64,000 nt of DNA from contig NZ_LMQM01000010.1 in the NCBI RefSeq assembly GCF_001424145.1, positions 382,833 to 446,832 on the forward strand, read 5' to 3'. The notes below the pieces were generated by a model, which saw only the letters and a program-made list of their open reading frames with translations, did not search any database and was not told where the DNA came from. Numbering within the stretch: position 1 is the first letter of the stretch; every line of letters begins with the position of its first letter. This document shows positions 26,403 to 34,352 of the stretch, piece by piece. The DNA is from Chryseobacterium sp. Leaf404 (GTDB lineage: Bacteria; Bacteroidota; Bacteroidia; Flavobacteriales; Weeksellaceae). Position numbers and translations under genes: made by a program.

Positions 26403-26726
26403 ATGGATTTAAGAGACCAACTAAAAAACCTTTTCCCCACTCACGAAGAGCAGGATTTTGAAATGCCGCAGGAAGCTTTTAAACAGAAAGAACCTCTGGT
26501 TTGTAAATTTGAAAAGAAAGGCAGAAACGGAAAACCCGTAACTGTAGTTGAAGGCTGGGAAGGCAGTGAGGAAGATTTGAAAAAAATCTCCAAAAAAATA
26601 AAAACCACCTTAGGAATCGGTGGTTCTGAAAAGGATGGAACGATTATCATACAGGGCGATAACCGTGATAAAATAATGGATATCCTTAAAGAAATGGGCT
26701 TCAGGACCAAAAGAGTCGGCGGATAA
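26403..26726 (+). CDS. SUI1/eIF1-like translation initiation factor (YciH type)
   Basis: A 107-aa protein whose C-terminal two thirds form the SUI1 domain: GRNGKPVTVVEGWEGSEEDL, KKIKTTLGIGGSEKDGTIIIQGD, then DILKEMGFRTKRVGG. YciH-type bacterial factors resemble eIF1 and may check start-codon choice, especially on leaderless or weak-SD mRNAs. That makes its own near-leaderless promoter notable. The length fits the family. It ends one base before the convergent LRR gene stop. Confidence 0.93.
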   Translation: MDLRDQLKNLFPTHEEQDFEMPQEAFKQKEPLVCKFEKKGRNGKPVTVVEGWEGSEEDLKKISKKIKTTLGIGGSEKDGTIIIQGDNRDKIMDILKEMGFRTKRVGG

Positions 26727-26727
26727 T

Positions 26728-27624
26728 CTAGAAATAGATCTGGGTTTCCGGCATTTGTTTTCTGAAGTGCTCAACCTCATCTTTTTTCAATGGATTACCG
26801 TTGAGAATTAATGTTTTTAAGTTTTTAAGCTGGGTAATCTCCTGTGGAAGTGATTCCAGATTATTATTGGCGAGATTTAAACTCGAAAGTTTTTTCATGT
26901 TCTTTATTTTCGGGGAAATTTTTGTGATTTTGTTTTCTCCGATATTTAAAAATTCCAGTTTTTTAAGTTTTAAAATAGTTTCTGGGAAAATGGTGATGGC
27001 ATTTTTCTGAAGTTCCAGATATTTCAGTTTTGACGGGAATTCAGAATTCTTTAAATCACTGATCTGATTAGAAGAAAGATTTAAAAATTTTAAAGCCCTG
27101 ATTTTTTGCACGCCGTAAACACTGCTGATCTGGTTGCTGCTCAGGTTAATTTCTTCCAGACCCGAAATATCTGTTAAAGCTTCCGGAAAGATATTCAGAT
27201 TATTGGCATCGAGATAAACCGTTTTCAGATTTTTCAGTTTTCCAAATTGGGGACTGACTGTCGTGAGCTGATTCAAATTCATTGAAAAAGAGGTCAGTTT
27301 CTGAAGTTTAGAGATATTTTCAGGTATGTATTTAATATTGTTTTCATTTAAATTTAAAAACTGTAAATCCTGAAGAGAAAAAAGTACCTCATCAATTTTT
27401 TCAAAATTATTGGCCATCAGATTCAGAAAAAATACAGACTGTAAACTGGAAATCTGAGGAGGAATATTAAATAAACCCTTTTCTCTGAAACTCATACTGT
27501 ACACTGTTTTTTCAGATTTTAAAGCAGATTCAATATCTGTGTACGTTGGATATTTCACAGGATCTATCTGAGCATGCAGTTCAGAAATAACAATGAGTGA
27601 TAAAAAAACAATAATCTTCTTCAT
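26728..27624 (-). CDS. Secreted leucine-rich-repeat protein
   Basis: A 298-aa protein with signal peptide 1-19 (ELHA|Q) and about ten LRRs of roughly 22-23 residues (LQFLNLNENNIKYIPENISK, LKTVYLDANNLNIFPEAL, LKFLNLSSNQISDL, LSSLNLANNNLESLPQEI). The pattern is that of bacterial IPxx-type LRRs, usually protein-binding scaffolds. I start at the ATG at 27624, where the signal peptide begins. A frame 34 codons longer exists but runs over the terminator hairpin of the upstream gene and into its coding end. The partner is unknown. No sorting domain is present, so it is probably periplasmic. Confidence 0.85.
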   Translation of the reverse strand: MKKIIVFLSLIVISELHAQIDPVKYPTYTDIESALKSEKTVYSMSFREKGLFNIPPQISSLQSVFFLNLMANNFEKIDEVLFSLQDLQFLNLNENNIKYIPENISKLQKLTSFSMNLNQLTTVSPQFGKLKNLKTVYLDANNLNIFPEALTDISGLEEINLSSNQISSVYGVQKIRALKFLNLSSNQISDLKNSEFPSKLKYLELQKNAITIFPETILKLKKLEFLNIGENKITKISPKIKNMKKLSSLNLANNNLESLPQEITQLKNLKTLILNGNPLKKDEVEHFRKQMPETQIYF

Positions 27625-27627
27625 ACA

Positions 27628-27665
27628 ATAAAAAAAAGCCACCGGAAAAGCTTCCGGCAGCCTGA
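27628..27665 (-). terminator. Terminator of the PhoX-like gene
   Basis: On the minus strand GCTGCCGGAAGC pairs with CTTTTCCGGTGGC and is followed by a seven-T run. It falls between the stop at 27680 and the LRR gene start. Confidence 0.85.
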
Positions 27666-27679
27666 TGCTAAAATTAAAA

Positions 27680-29836
27680 TTACTTTTTAAGAATCTTCGC
27701 AGTCTTCTGGAATCCTTCTGCTTCAATATTTAAAATTAAAACTCTTGAAACATTGAGTTCATTAGTCAAATCTAAATCCAACTGGCTTGTAGAACCGGTA
27801 TAATTTTTCTTAAACACAACCTTTCCGTCGATGCTGTAGGCAGTTACTGCAAGATTTTTCAATGCCTTCGGAGAATTGATTTTTACAATTCCTGAAGTTG
27901 GGTTTGGTGCTACTGTCACTTCTGTTTCTTTGATGACCTCGCTCGTTGCAAGGTTTCCGCTTGTGCCTAAAAACTGTGAAAGAGCTACAACTACAGTGGC
28001 AGATTTTCCTTTGTAATCAATTGTATTTCCTGTTGCATCAATATCTGTACTGATGGTTGAGTTAGGATGCTGAATACTGAAGAAACTGAATTTTTTATCT
28101 GGTGTAAACGTAAGACCAGTAGGTTCCGAACCTGCCGGCATTGATGCAAACAATCTCACGTTCGGGTTAGCCTGAGTGTGATCCGGAGCCACTACCCAAA
28201 TATAGTTTTTTCCGCCATCTTGAAGAACCCAAAGATTTCCAAGTTCGTCAAAAGTAAGGTTGTCATTTCCGTCTCCCCAGGATTCAGTTTTGATTCCCTG
28301 AGCAGTGTTGAAAGAATAAACAGTCGACGCACCTCCCACGAAAGTTTCAACGTTGGTAAGCGTCATCCCATTGTCTGTCATTCTGTATACTTTATCGAAA
28401 CCTTTTGCTGTAAAGTAAATTTTACCATCTAATGGACTGATTTCTACGTCTTCTACTCCATTAAAAGAAGTACCCCCCAAAGACTGAGCTAAAGCCTGAG
28501 TGTTGTTTTGGTCCGCCTTTGTTTTGTTGGGAATCTGAATCCACTGTCCGGTTGTTGACACAGGATCTCCATTGCTAAGACCATTGGTTAACTTTAATAC
28601 ATAAAGATTTCCTGAAGCAAGATTGTTTGGCGTATCCATTACATATTTGTAAACCATGTGTGTTCCGCCGTCTTCGCCGTAGTAAGCGATTGTTCCTGCA
28701 TCATTTACCACTACATTTTCATGATTCATAATTCCCATTTGCCAAAGTTTATCTTTAGTACCGGCAGTATTATGAGACATTACCTGTGCAGTGACAGGAT
28801 TTATCTCTACCAGCCATCCGTAATCTTTGTATCCATCTCCATTGGTGTCATTGGCTGTTACAGATTCTTCAGCAGTAACCACAGTTCCCCAAGGCGTGAT
28901 ACCTCCCGAACAGTTTCTGATGGTCTGCACGAGACTTGTATCTGAAAAGCCTACTGCTCTGGATCTAGACAACTGCCAAAGTTTTGTTGTCGTATTGTAA
29001 TTCACTTCTGCCATGGTCACTCCACCAGGATTGGTTTCATGGTTCACAGATAAATACCCGTCTTCGCTGCTGCTGTTTTTGGGTACGTAAGCCGTAAAGT
29101 CATTAAGACCGCCTACCAAACCTCCGCCTTCTGTGTAAGAATCACCTTCTTTCAGGATCAGCTGATATTTGTGCTCTGCCGGAATAATCAGTTTTGCAGT
29201 TTGTGCTGTTGGAACAATTGAGGTAAAACAGCTTATGTGCGTTCCTGTACAGTTGTTTGCAGGCGGTGTGGGTGTAGGGGTTGTTACAACTGTTTTAAGA
29301 TAAGCATCAATGGTCAGGTCAGAACTTGTAGCACTTCTGTTATGCAGTTCTATAGAAATTCTGTTATTTCCCTGTACAAACTTGTTTTTTGGAATGCTGA
29401 AAACATTTATAGCCGTTTCTGCCGAACCATCAATTGTTGTACTTGAAAACGTGCTGTGAGAAACTGCGCCAGCAGGCATATTGTCTCTGATAACTTCTTC
29501 ACCGTTAAGATACACAATAATGCCGTCGTCTCTTCTCACGCCAAATTCCATACTGTTGGTTAAATCAGCAAGATTTACCGTAAAATCTTTGATGAGATAT
29601 GCGGTGTCAACTCCTGTTATGAAAGGAGTAGTAACAGGATCTCCGTATCCAAGCGGTCCGTTTCCTGAAGCCCATGCAGAAGCGTCGTAGGTTGAGCTTA
29701 TCCAGGTTGCAGGAAGGGCAACATCTGCATCGTTAAATTTCCATGAGCTCTGTAATCCGAAGATTGTAGTCTGTGCCTGGACCATTGAAGCTGTCATCAA
29801 TGCCAAAGCGGCCACTGTAAGTAATTTTCTTTTCAC
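27680..29836 (-). CDS. PhoX/DUF839-like secreted protein with T9SS sorting domain
   Basis: A 718-aa protein. Order: signal peptide 1-21; a beta-sandwich N-terminal domain (about 25-190, SMEFGVRRDDGIIVYLNGEEV), like carbohydrate-binding or discoidin-type modules; a Pro/Thr linker; a DUF839/PhoX-like beta-propeller (about 205-620) with YLSVNHETNPGG, ITPWGTVVTAEES, GIMNHENVVV and GVEDVEISPLDGKIYF; and a type A sorting domain (about 640-718, VAPNPTSGIVKIN). PhoX enzymes are calcium/iron phosphatases. The NHE and TAEES motifs correspond to metal-site motifs, but activity is not proven. The start codon is GTG (29834-29836), with a perfect TAGCTTTG box 27 bases upstream. Confidence 0.83.
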   Translation of the reverse strand: MKRKLLTVAALALMTASMVQAQTTIFGLQSSWKFNDADVALPATWISSTYDASAWASGNGPLGYGDPVTTPFITGVDTAYLIKDFTVNLADLTNSMEFGVRRDDGIIVYLNGEEVIRDNMPAGAVSHSTFSSTTIDGSAETAINVFSIPKNKFVQGNNRISIELHNRSATSSDLTIDAYLKTVVTTPTPTPPANNCTGTHISCFTSIVPTAQTAKLIIPAEHKYQLILKEGDSYTEGGGLVGGLNDFTAYVPKNSSSEDGYLSVNHETNPGGVTMAEVNYNTTTKLWQLSRSRAVGFSDTSLVQTIRNCSGGITPWGTVVTAEESVTANDTNGDGYKDYGWLVEINPVTAQVMSHNTAGTKDKLWQMGIMNHENVVVNDAGTIAYYGEDGGTHMVYKYVMDTPNNLASGNLYVLKLTNGLSNGDPVSTTGQWIQIPNKTKADQNNTQALAQSLGGTSFNGVEDVEISPLDGKIYFTAKGFDKVYRMTDNGMTLTNVETFVGGASTVYSFNTAQGIKTESWGDGNDNLTFDELGNLWVLQDGGKNYIWVVAPDHTQANPNVRLFASMPAGSEPTGLTFTPDKKFSFFSIQHPNSTISTDIDATGNTIDYKGKSATVVVALSQFLGTSGNLATSEVIKETEVTVAPNPTSGIVKINSPKALKNLAVTAYSIDGKVVFKKNYTGSTSQLDLDLTNELNVSRVLILNIEAEGFQKTAKILKK

Positions 29837-29862
29837 TTTAATTAAATTATCATTTTCAAGTG

Positions 29863-29870
29863 CAAAGCTA
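29863..29870 (-). promoter_or_regulatory. -7 box (TAGCTTTG) for the PhoX-like gene
   Basis: A perfect TAnnTTTG match on the minus strand, 27 bases upstream of the GTG start. Confidence 0.6.
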
Positions 29871-30179
29871 TCTGTTTCCCGATGGCTTTCCGTTACGCTA
29901 TCTTTAATTAAAAAGTGCTGAATATTAATAAAACTGAAAGTGAATGTTACGAAGTTTAAATTAGTATTAAATTTAAAATTTCATCATTTGCAAAATTCAA
30001 ATTTTTGAGTGGGAAGGGGGCTTTTTTTTCCAATAAGTAACTGCTAACCCCTTCTTTCATTGAATTTGTCGAAATGGCGTTGAACGGTTAACAGGGGACA
30101 ATATTCGATTTTTGAAGAAATCTTAGCAATTTATCAATACTTCGCGCTTTAGCCCGATGATTCAAATGATGCTACGATA

Positions 30180-30261
30180 ATGGCTTTAACCAAAATTTAT
30201 ATCTAAAGTTTTGCTAAAGCCATTCAGATAGTACTAAAACAAAAACGGGCTGAAGCCCGTT
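30180..30261. repeat. REP-like paired hairpins
   Basis: Two hairpins stand in a 740-bp region without genes. The first pairs ATGGCTTTAACCAAAA with TTTTGCTAAAGCCAT around an AT-rich loop (30180-30222). The second is AACGGGCTGAAGCCCGTT (30244-30261). A half-site CGCTTTAGCCCG lies at 30144-30155. The layout resembles repetitive extragenic palindromes. The left part of the gap (29871-30140) shows nothing else that I can identify. Confidence 0.5.
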
Positions 30262-30291
30262 CCTAATGATAACCAGATTTATCGTTAAACT

Positions 30292-30522
30292 ATATTCCTG
30301 AATCCCAAAACAATATTCTTGCTTCCTGAAAGTATATTCTTGCATTCCTAAAAAATATTCTTTCATCCTAAAAGTATATTCTTGCTTCCCAAAAATATAT
30401 TCTTGCTTCCCAAAAGAATATTCTTGCTTCCCAGAACTATATTCTTTCATCCCAAACTTATATTCTTACATCCCAAAACAATATTCTTGCTTCCTGAAGG
30501 CACATCCTTGCAACCCCCGAAA
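30292..30522. repeat. Tandem array of eleven 21-bp units
   Basis: The core ATATTCTTGCTTCCCAAAA recurs with a strict 21-base period at 30292, 30313, 30334, 30355, 30376, 30397, 30418, 30439, 30460, 30481 and 30502; the first and last units are degraded. Because 21 is a multiple of three, the minus strand reads as a heptad repeat (KQEYSFG-like) for seven units, but an in-frame TAA breaks the frame in the unit at 30460. I therefore treat it as non-coding or a decayed coding minisatellite. Confidence 0.9.
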
Positions 30523-30575
30523 CTCTAATCCCCTACCCTTAAAATATAATTTTAAGGATACGGTTCAACGTATGA

Positions 30576-32423
30576 TTATTTTTTCTTCACCCCAGTTTTA
30601 GCCTTGCTGATATCCGTCAGACTATTCAGAAAACTGATCAGTTGCTTTTTCTCAGTCTGTGTAAGATCGAGTTTATCGGCTGGCAAGGTTTGGTTTTTCA
30701 TGGGTAGGCCTAAACCTTCCCCTCCGCCTTCATTGTAAAATTCAATTACCTCTTCCAAAGTTTTGAAAGCACCGTTGTGAAAGTATGGTTTAGTTAAAGC
30801 AATATTTCTGACGGTCATCGTTTTAAAAGAATTTTCATAAATCCAGGAGTTTTCTTTTTTTACGTTAGAATTAATCCTTCCCCTGTCATCATCCAGTTCA
30901 ATTGGAAAATTAATAATCGGTTTTTTGGTTACTCCCAAAACTTCAGATTCATTTTCATTAAAAAACGGAGGAACCAGACCCGAAAAATGCGGCGCAAAAT
31001 GACAGGTCGCACAGTTGGCTTTTCCCATAAAAAGATTAAAACCCTGTTTGGCGTCTTCAGAAACATCCTTTTCATTTCTCATAAAACGGTCAAAATCGCT
31101 TTCAAAAGAATACAGTGAAGCTACAAACGAACTCAAAGCTTTGGAAAAATTCTGTTTTGTGATTTTTTTATCATTAAAAACTTTTAAAAACGACTGCCTG
31201 TATTTTTGATCCGAATTTAATTTGGCAACTATTTTTTCATAATCGGTATCAAATTCATCCTTATTGTAAATCACATGCTCGGCTTGTTGCTCAAGATAAA
31301 AAGCACGCATATCATAGAAAAACCTTTTGGCAAAAACCGCATTATAGAGTGATGGCGAATTCCGTAAAACAGTCTTCCCTTCCACATTGCTCAATGATTT
31401 TGATTTTAAATCGGTGTACGCATTCTCCGGAAGATGACAGCTTGCACAGCTCATTTTACCATTCGAACTTAATCCTGTATCGTAGAAAATCTTTTCGCCC
31501 AGATCTCTCAATTCTTCAATGTCTTCAGAAGGTTTCAGTAAAGTATAAAAATAAGGATCGAAAAAATCGGCTTTAAAAAAATCTTTATTGGCAACATTCC
31601 ATCCCGAAAAGTTTTTGAGATCATCCGGTCTTCCGTCCCAATTCCCAAATTCCTGATACAGCGGCTGGATGAAGTTTTTATAGAATTCAATACGGTCAAA
31701 AGTTTCAAAATCTTTATTTTTCTCCAAATACTGAATGGTTTGATCTAAAATCTGAATGGCTTTTCCAGTTTTAAAACTTTTAAAGTAAACATCATCCAAA
31801 ATATAATTTTTCATTCCCAGCACTGCGTGTGCAGACTCTTCAGAAATATTCAAAGATCCTGGCGTATCAAAACCAGTCACTCCCAAACTGTAAATCCTGA
31901 TTAGCTCGATTCTTAGAGGTAAAGTTTTGTTGGTACCGCTGCTTACGCCATTTTTCAGCGTACTGAGGTAGAAATTGGCGTAACTGTTATACAGAAAACC
32001 GGTGATTGTTTTTATTTCTTCTTTTTTCTTTTCGGCTTCATCAGAAAAAATTATTTCATCTAAAACCTGCATGCCTTCCGGTGGCAAAGTGTACGCGGAT
32101 GTTCCCGCCGCTTCGATATGAAAAAGAGGTGCTGCGTTGAGATGGGTTTTGTTAAATTCCGGATAATGGTAAGCAACAAAAAATTCGATTTCCTTGAAAG
32201 AATTTCTGGTTTTTCTTATGGTTTCACGTAGTTTTTCTACGGTGATCTTGTTTTCAGAAAAAAGTTCGGCATCATTTTTCAGATATTCCAGCTCGATTTT
32301 GAAATTGGTAAGACCCTGGTTTATGAATGTATTTTCATTCTTAAAACCTTTATCCGTAGCATTAAAAGACATGGCAAATAATACAATCAGAATAGCGGGA
32401 ATAAATAAAAAGTAAGATCTCAC
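30576..32423 (-). CDS. Diheme cytochrome-c peroxidase/MauG-like protein
   Basis: A 615-aa protein with an N-terminal membrane anchor or signal (1-20), a 280-residue helical domain of unknown role, and a C-terminal diheme domain. The heme-binding motifs are CASCH (326-330) and CATCH (471-475), with TLRN-like and FHNGAFKTLEEVIEFYNEGGG in the second half. Bacterial diheme peroxidases reduce hydrogen peroxide in the periplasm; MauG relatives modify other proteins. The extra N-terminal domain separates it from classical CcpA (about 340 aa). The start is GTG at 32421-32423, close behind a perfect TAAATTTG box. Confidence 0.9.
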   Translation of the reverse strand: MRSYFLFIPAILIVLFAMSFNATDKGFKNENTFINQGLTNFKIELEYLKNDAELFSENKITVEKLRETIRKTRNSFKEIEFFVAYHYPEFNKTHLNAAPLFHIEAAGTSAYTLPPEGMQVLDEIIFSDEAEKKKEEIKTITGFLYNSYANFYLSTLKNGVSSGTNKTLPLRIELIRIYSLGVTGFDTPGSLNISEESAHAVLGMKNYILDDVYFKSFKTGKAIQILDQTIQYLEKNKDFETFDRIEFYKNFIQPLYQEFGNWDGRPDDLKNFSGWNVANKDFFKADFFDPYFYTLLKPSEDIEELRDLGEKIFYDTGLSSNGKMSCASCHLPENAYTDLKSKSLSNVEGKTVLRNSPSLYNAVFAKRFFYDMRAFYLEQQAEHVIYNKDEFDTDYEKIVAKLNSDQKYRQSFLKVFNDKKITKQNFSKALSSFVASLYSFESDFDRFMRNEKDVSEDAKQGFNLFMGKANCATCHFAPHFSGLVPPFFNENESEVLGVTKKPIINFPIELDDDRGRINSNVKKENSWIYENSFKTMTVRNIALTKPYFHNGAFKTLEEVIEFYNEGGGEGLGLPMKNQTLPADKLDLTQTEKKQLISFLNSLTDISKAKTGVKKK

Positions 32424-32437
32424 GATTTTTTTAGCTG

Positions 32438-32445
32438 CAAATTTA
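32438..32445 (-). promoter_or_regulatory. -7 box (TAAATTTG) for the diheme peroxidase
   Basis: A perfect TAnnTTTG match on the minus strand, 14 bases before the GTG start, giving a very short leader. Confidence 0.55.
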
Positions 32446-32543
32446 CCTTCTTTGTTTTGGTAACATTTTAACGATAAATTAAATAATGTTTACATTTCGT
32501 TTACATCAATTTTAGTACTTTTAGAAACAGAAAAATAAATATT

Positions 32544-33398
32544 ATGCTTAATCAACTTGCAGCTTCGGAACTTATTCTCAATGAAGACGGAAGCATTTAT
32601 CATTTAAATCTTTTACCGGAAGATATTGCCGAAAAAATTATTCTCGTGGGCGATCCCGACAGGGTTATAAAGGTTTCCAAACATTTTGACACAGTAGAAA
32701 TCAAAAAAAATAAAAGAGAATTTTACACGCACACAGGTACTTTAAGGGGCGAGAGAATTACGGTGATGTCAACAGGAATAGGAACTGAAAATATTGATAT
32801 CGTCATGAACGAACTCGATGCCCTGGTGAATATTGACCTTAAAAAAAAGGAAATAAAATCTGAAAAAACGTCACTTCAACTTTTCAGAATGGGAACTTGT
32901 GGAAGCGTTAATCCTGACGTGGAAGTGGATAATATGATGGTTACTCAGAATGTTGTGGGTCTAGACGGGCTGATGAATTTCTACAAAGATTATCAGTTTG
33001 AAAATGAATTTTCCAAAAGTTTTTACGAAAATTTTCCTTACGAAAAGATCAAGCCCATGCTTTATTTCTCAGAATGGTCTGAAGAATTGGGTGAGCTTTA
33101 TAAGGATGCCAAATATCTTGGAAATACGGCCACTTTCCCAGGATTTTACGCACCTCAGGGAAGACAACTGCGTCTGAAAGCCACAGACGAAAAGTTTCTT
33201 GAAAACTTAAATGACCTGGGAATTACCAATTTTGAAATGGAAACTTCTGCCATCTATGCGTTTTCTAAGCTGTTGGGGCATCAGGCTGTAACGGTGTGTA
33301 ATGTAATTGCTAACCGCAGACGCGGAGAATTTTCCAAAGACCATCATGCTTCAGAGCAGAATCTGATTGAGTGGGTACTGGAAAGGGTTGTAAAGTAA
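32544..33398 (+). CDS. Nucleoside phosphorylase (uridine phosphorylase-like)
   Basis: A 284-aa PNP_UDP_1 enzyme that splits a nucleoside with phosphate. The phosphate-binding start is ILVGDPDRVIKVSKHFD, the core STGIGTENIDIVMNEL and RMGTCGSVNPDVEVDN, and the base and ribose site region FEMETSAIYAFSKLLGHQAVTV. The MET triplet is typical of uridine/purine phosphorylases of the NP-I family. Salvage of pyrimidine nucleosides is the likely role; exact specificity is uncertain. It is divergent from the diheme peroxidase. Confidence 0.9.
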   Translation: MLNQLAASELILNEDGSIYHLNLLPEDIAEKIILVGDPDRVIKVSKHFDTVEIKKNKREFYTHTGTLRGERITVMSTGIGTENIDIVMNELDALVNIDLKKKEIKSEKTSLQLFRMGTCGSVNPDVEVDNMMVTQNVVGLDGLMNFYKDYQFENEFSKSFYENFPYEKIKPMLYFSEWSEELGELYKDAKYLGNTATFPGFYAPQGRQLRLKATDEKFLENLNDLGITNFEMETSAIYAFSKLLGHQAVTVCNVIANRRRGEFSKDHHASEQNLIEWVLERVVK

Positions 33399-33437
33399 AA
33401 AAAAAAGGATTTCATAATTTTGAGATCCTTTTTATTT
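33399..33437. terminator. Bidirectional terminator
   Basis: AAGGATTTCA pairs with TGAGATCCTT (one mismatch) between an A run and a T run, between two convergent genes. Confidence 0.8.
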
Positions 33438-33443
33438 TTATCA

Positions 33444-34277
33444 TTACGGACAGTTTTTTTCGTATTCCTTCACGATATCAATGTACATCTGGGCTTCGTG
33501 CAGAAATAACTGCCTTCCTATATATTCCATTCTGTCTTCCCGGTTTCCGTCAATTTCATGAGAAGCTTTTTTCACTTCTTTACGGTAGCTGATCATATCT
33601 TCCCGCATTTTTTTTGTAAAGGCTTTATCATTCACCCTTGCGCGCAAATCATCCAGATACTTTGTGAAAGCAGGACATTCTTTACCGGCAACTTTGTAGG
33701 CATTTGCAAAATTATCAAGACTTCTTTCTCTGTTGAATAATTTGATGTCAAGAGGCGTTACCGCAAAATTTTCCTGATTGTTTTTCAGATAAAACGTTGA
33801 ATAGGCATACTCGCATGTGCCTTTTACAATCTTATTGCTACCCGGGGAAGCCTGACAGATAAAATTGGCTTCGCCATAGACATTTATTTTACCTTCATAC
33901 ACCAAAGGCATGTACATCACCTGTTTGAGATCTTTCAATACATTATTTTTATCAAAAACCCTGATAGATAATCGTTCGAAAGCTGCAATCTCATCATTTT
34001 CCTTATCAAGAAACTTAAAACCCACAATATCTTTTGAGTTCATCGTCATTTTCTGACCATCTTCGGAGATTTTGTATTCAATTTTCACATTGGTATTCTG
34101 CTCTCCGCCGAAGAAGCTTTTAAAACTGCTCAGCTGCGGGAGCGTGATTCTTTTGAAGAGTACGGTCATTTTGCTGCCGTCCGCTTTGGTAATTTCTACA
34201 GGCGCGTAATCACTTTTCTTCTGTGCTGTAATCTGCACTGCGATAAAAAGCAATAATAGTGGGATTATTTTTTTCAT
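33444..34277 (-). CDS. Secreted protein, paralogue A of a tandem pair
   Basis: A 277-aa exported protein, signal peptide 1-18. I do not recognise a named family. It is clearly a paralogue of the next gene upstream (34353-35180): both have ADGSK near the N-terminus, an ERL...DKN stretch, a MPLVYEGKINVYG / QPLLYDGKLQIFG block, the pattern CEYAYSTFYLKN / CNYVYSKIYIRN, and an identical end YEKNCP. Four Cys are conserved between the two and probably form disulphides. The gap is 75 bases, so the pair is probably one operon. Confidence 0.82.
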   Translation of the reverse strand: MKKIIPLLLLFIAVQITAQKKSDYAPVEITKADGSKMTVLFKRITLPQLSSFKSFFGGEQNTNVKIEYKISEDGQKMTMNSKDIVGFKFLDKENDEIAAFERLSIRVFDKNNVLKDLKQVMYMPLVYEGKINVYGEANFICQASPGSNKIVKGTCEYAYSTFYLKNNQENFAVTPLDIKLFNRERSLDNFANAYKVAGKECPAFTKYLDDLRARVNDKAFTKKMREDMISYRKEVKKASHEIDGNREDRMEYIGRQLFLHEAQMYIDIVKEYEKNCP

Positions 34278-34352
34278 TAGTAAATTTAAGTTCAGTTTTT
34301 ATCAGAGTATCTTAGGGTCTGTTTTTTTTTAAGAGCTGTCGGTTAATCTGGA

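Noticed and set aside
27625-27726. 34-codon N-terminal extension of the LRR protein
   Set aside because: It spans the terminator hairpin of the upstream gene and overlaps its coding end. The signal peptide begins at 27624.
30214-30450. 78-aa minus-strand frame with KQEY heptads
   Set aside because: It is the tandem 21-bp array plus the downstream hairpin. The array continues upstream of the ATG through an in-frame stop, and no start signal or family is seen.
30292-30522. CRISPR array
   Set aside because: The units are directly adjacent with no unique spacers, and there are no cas genes.
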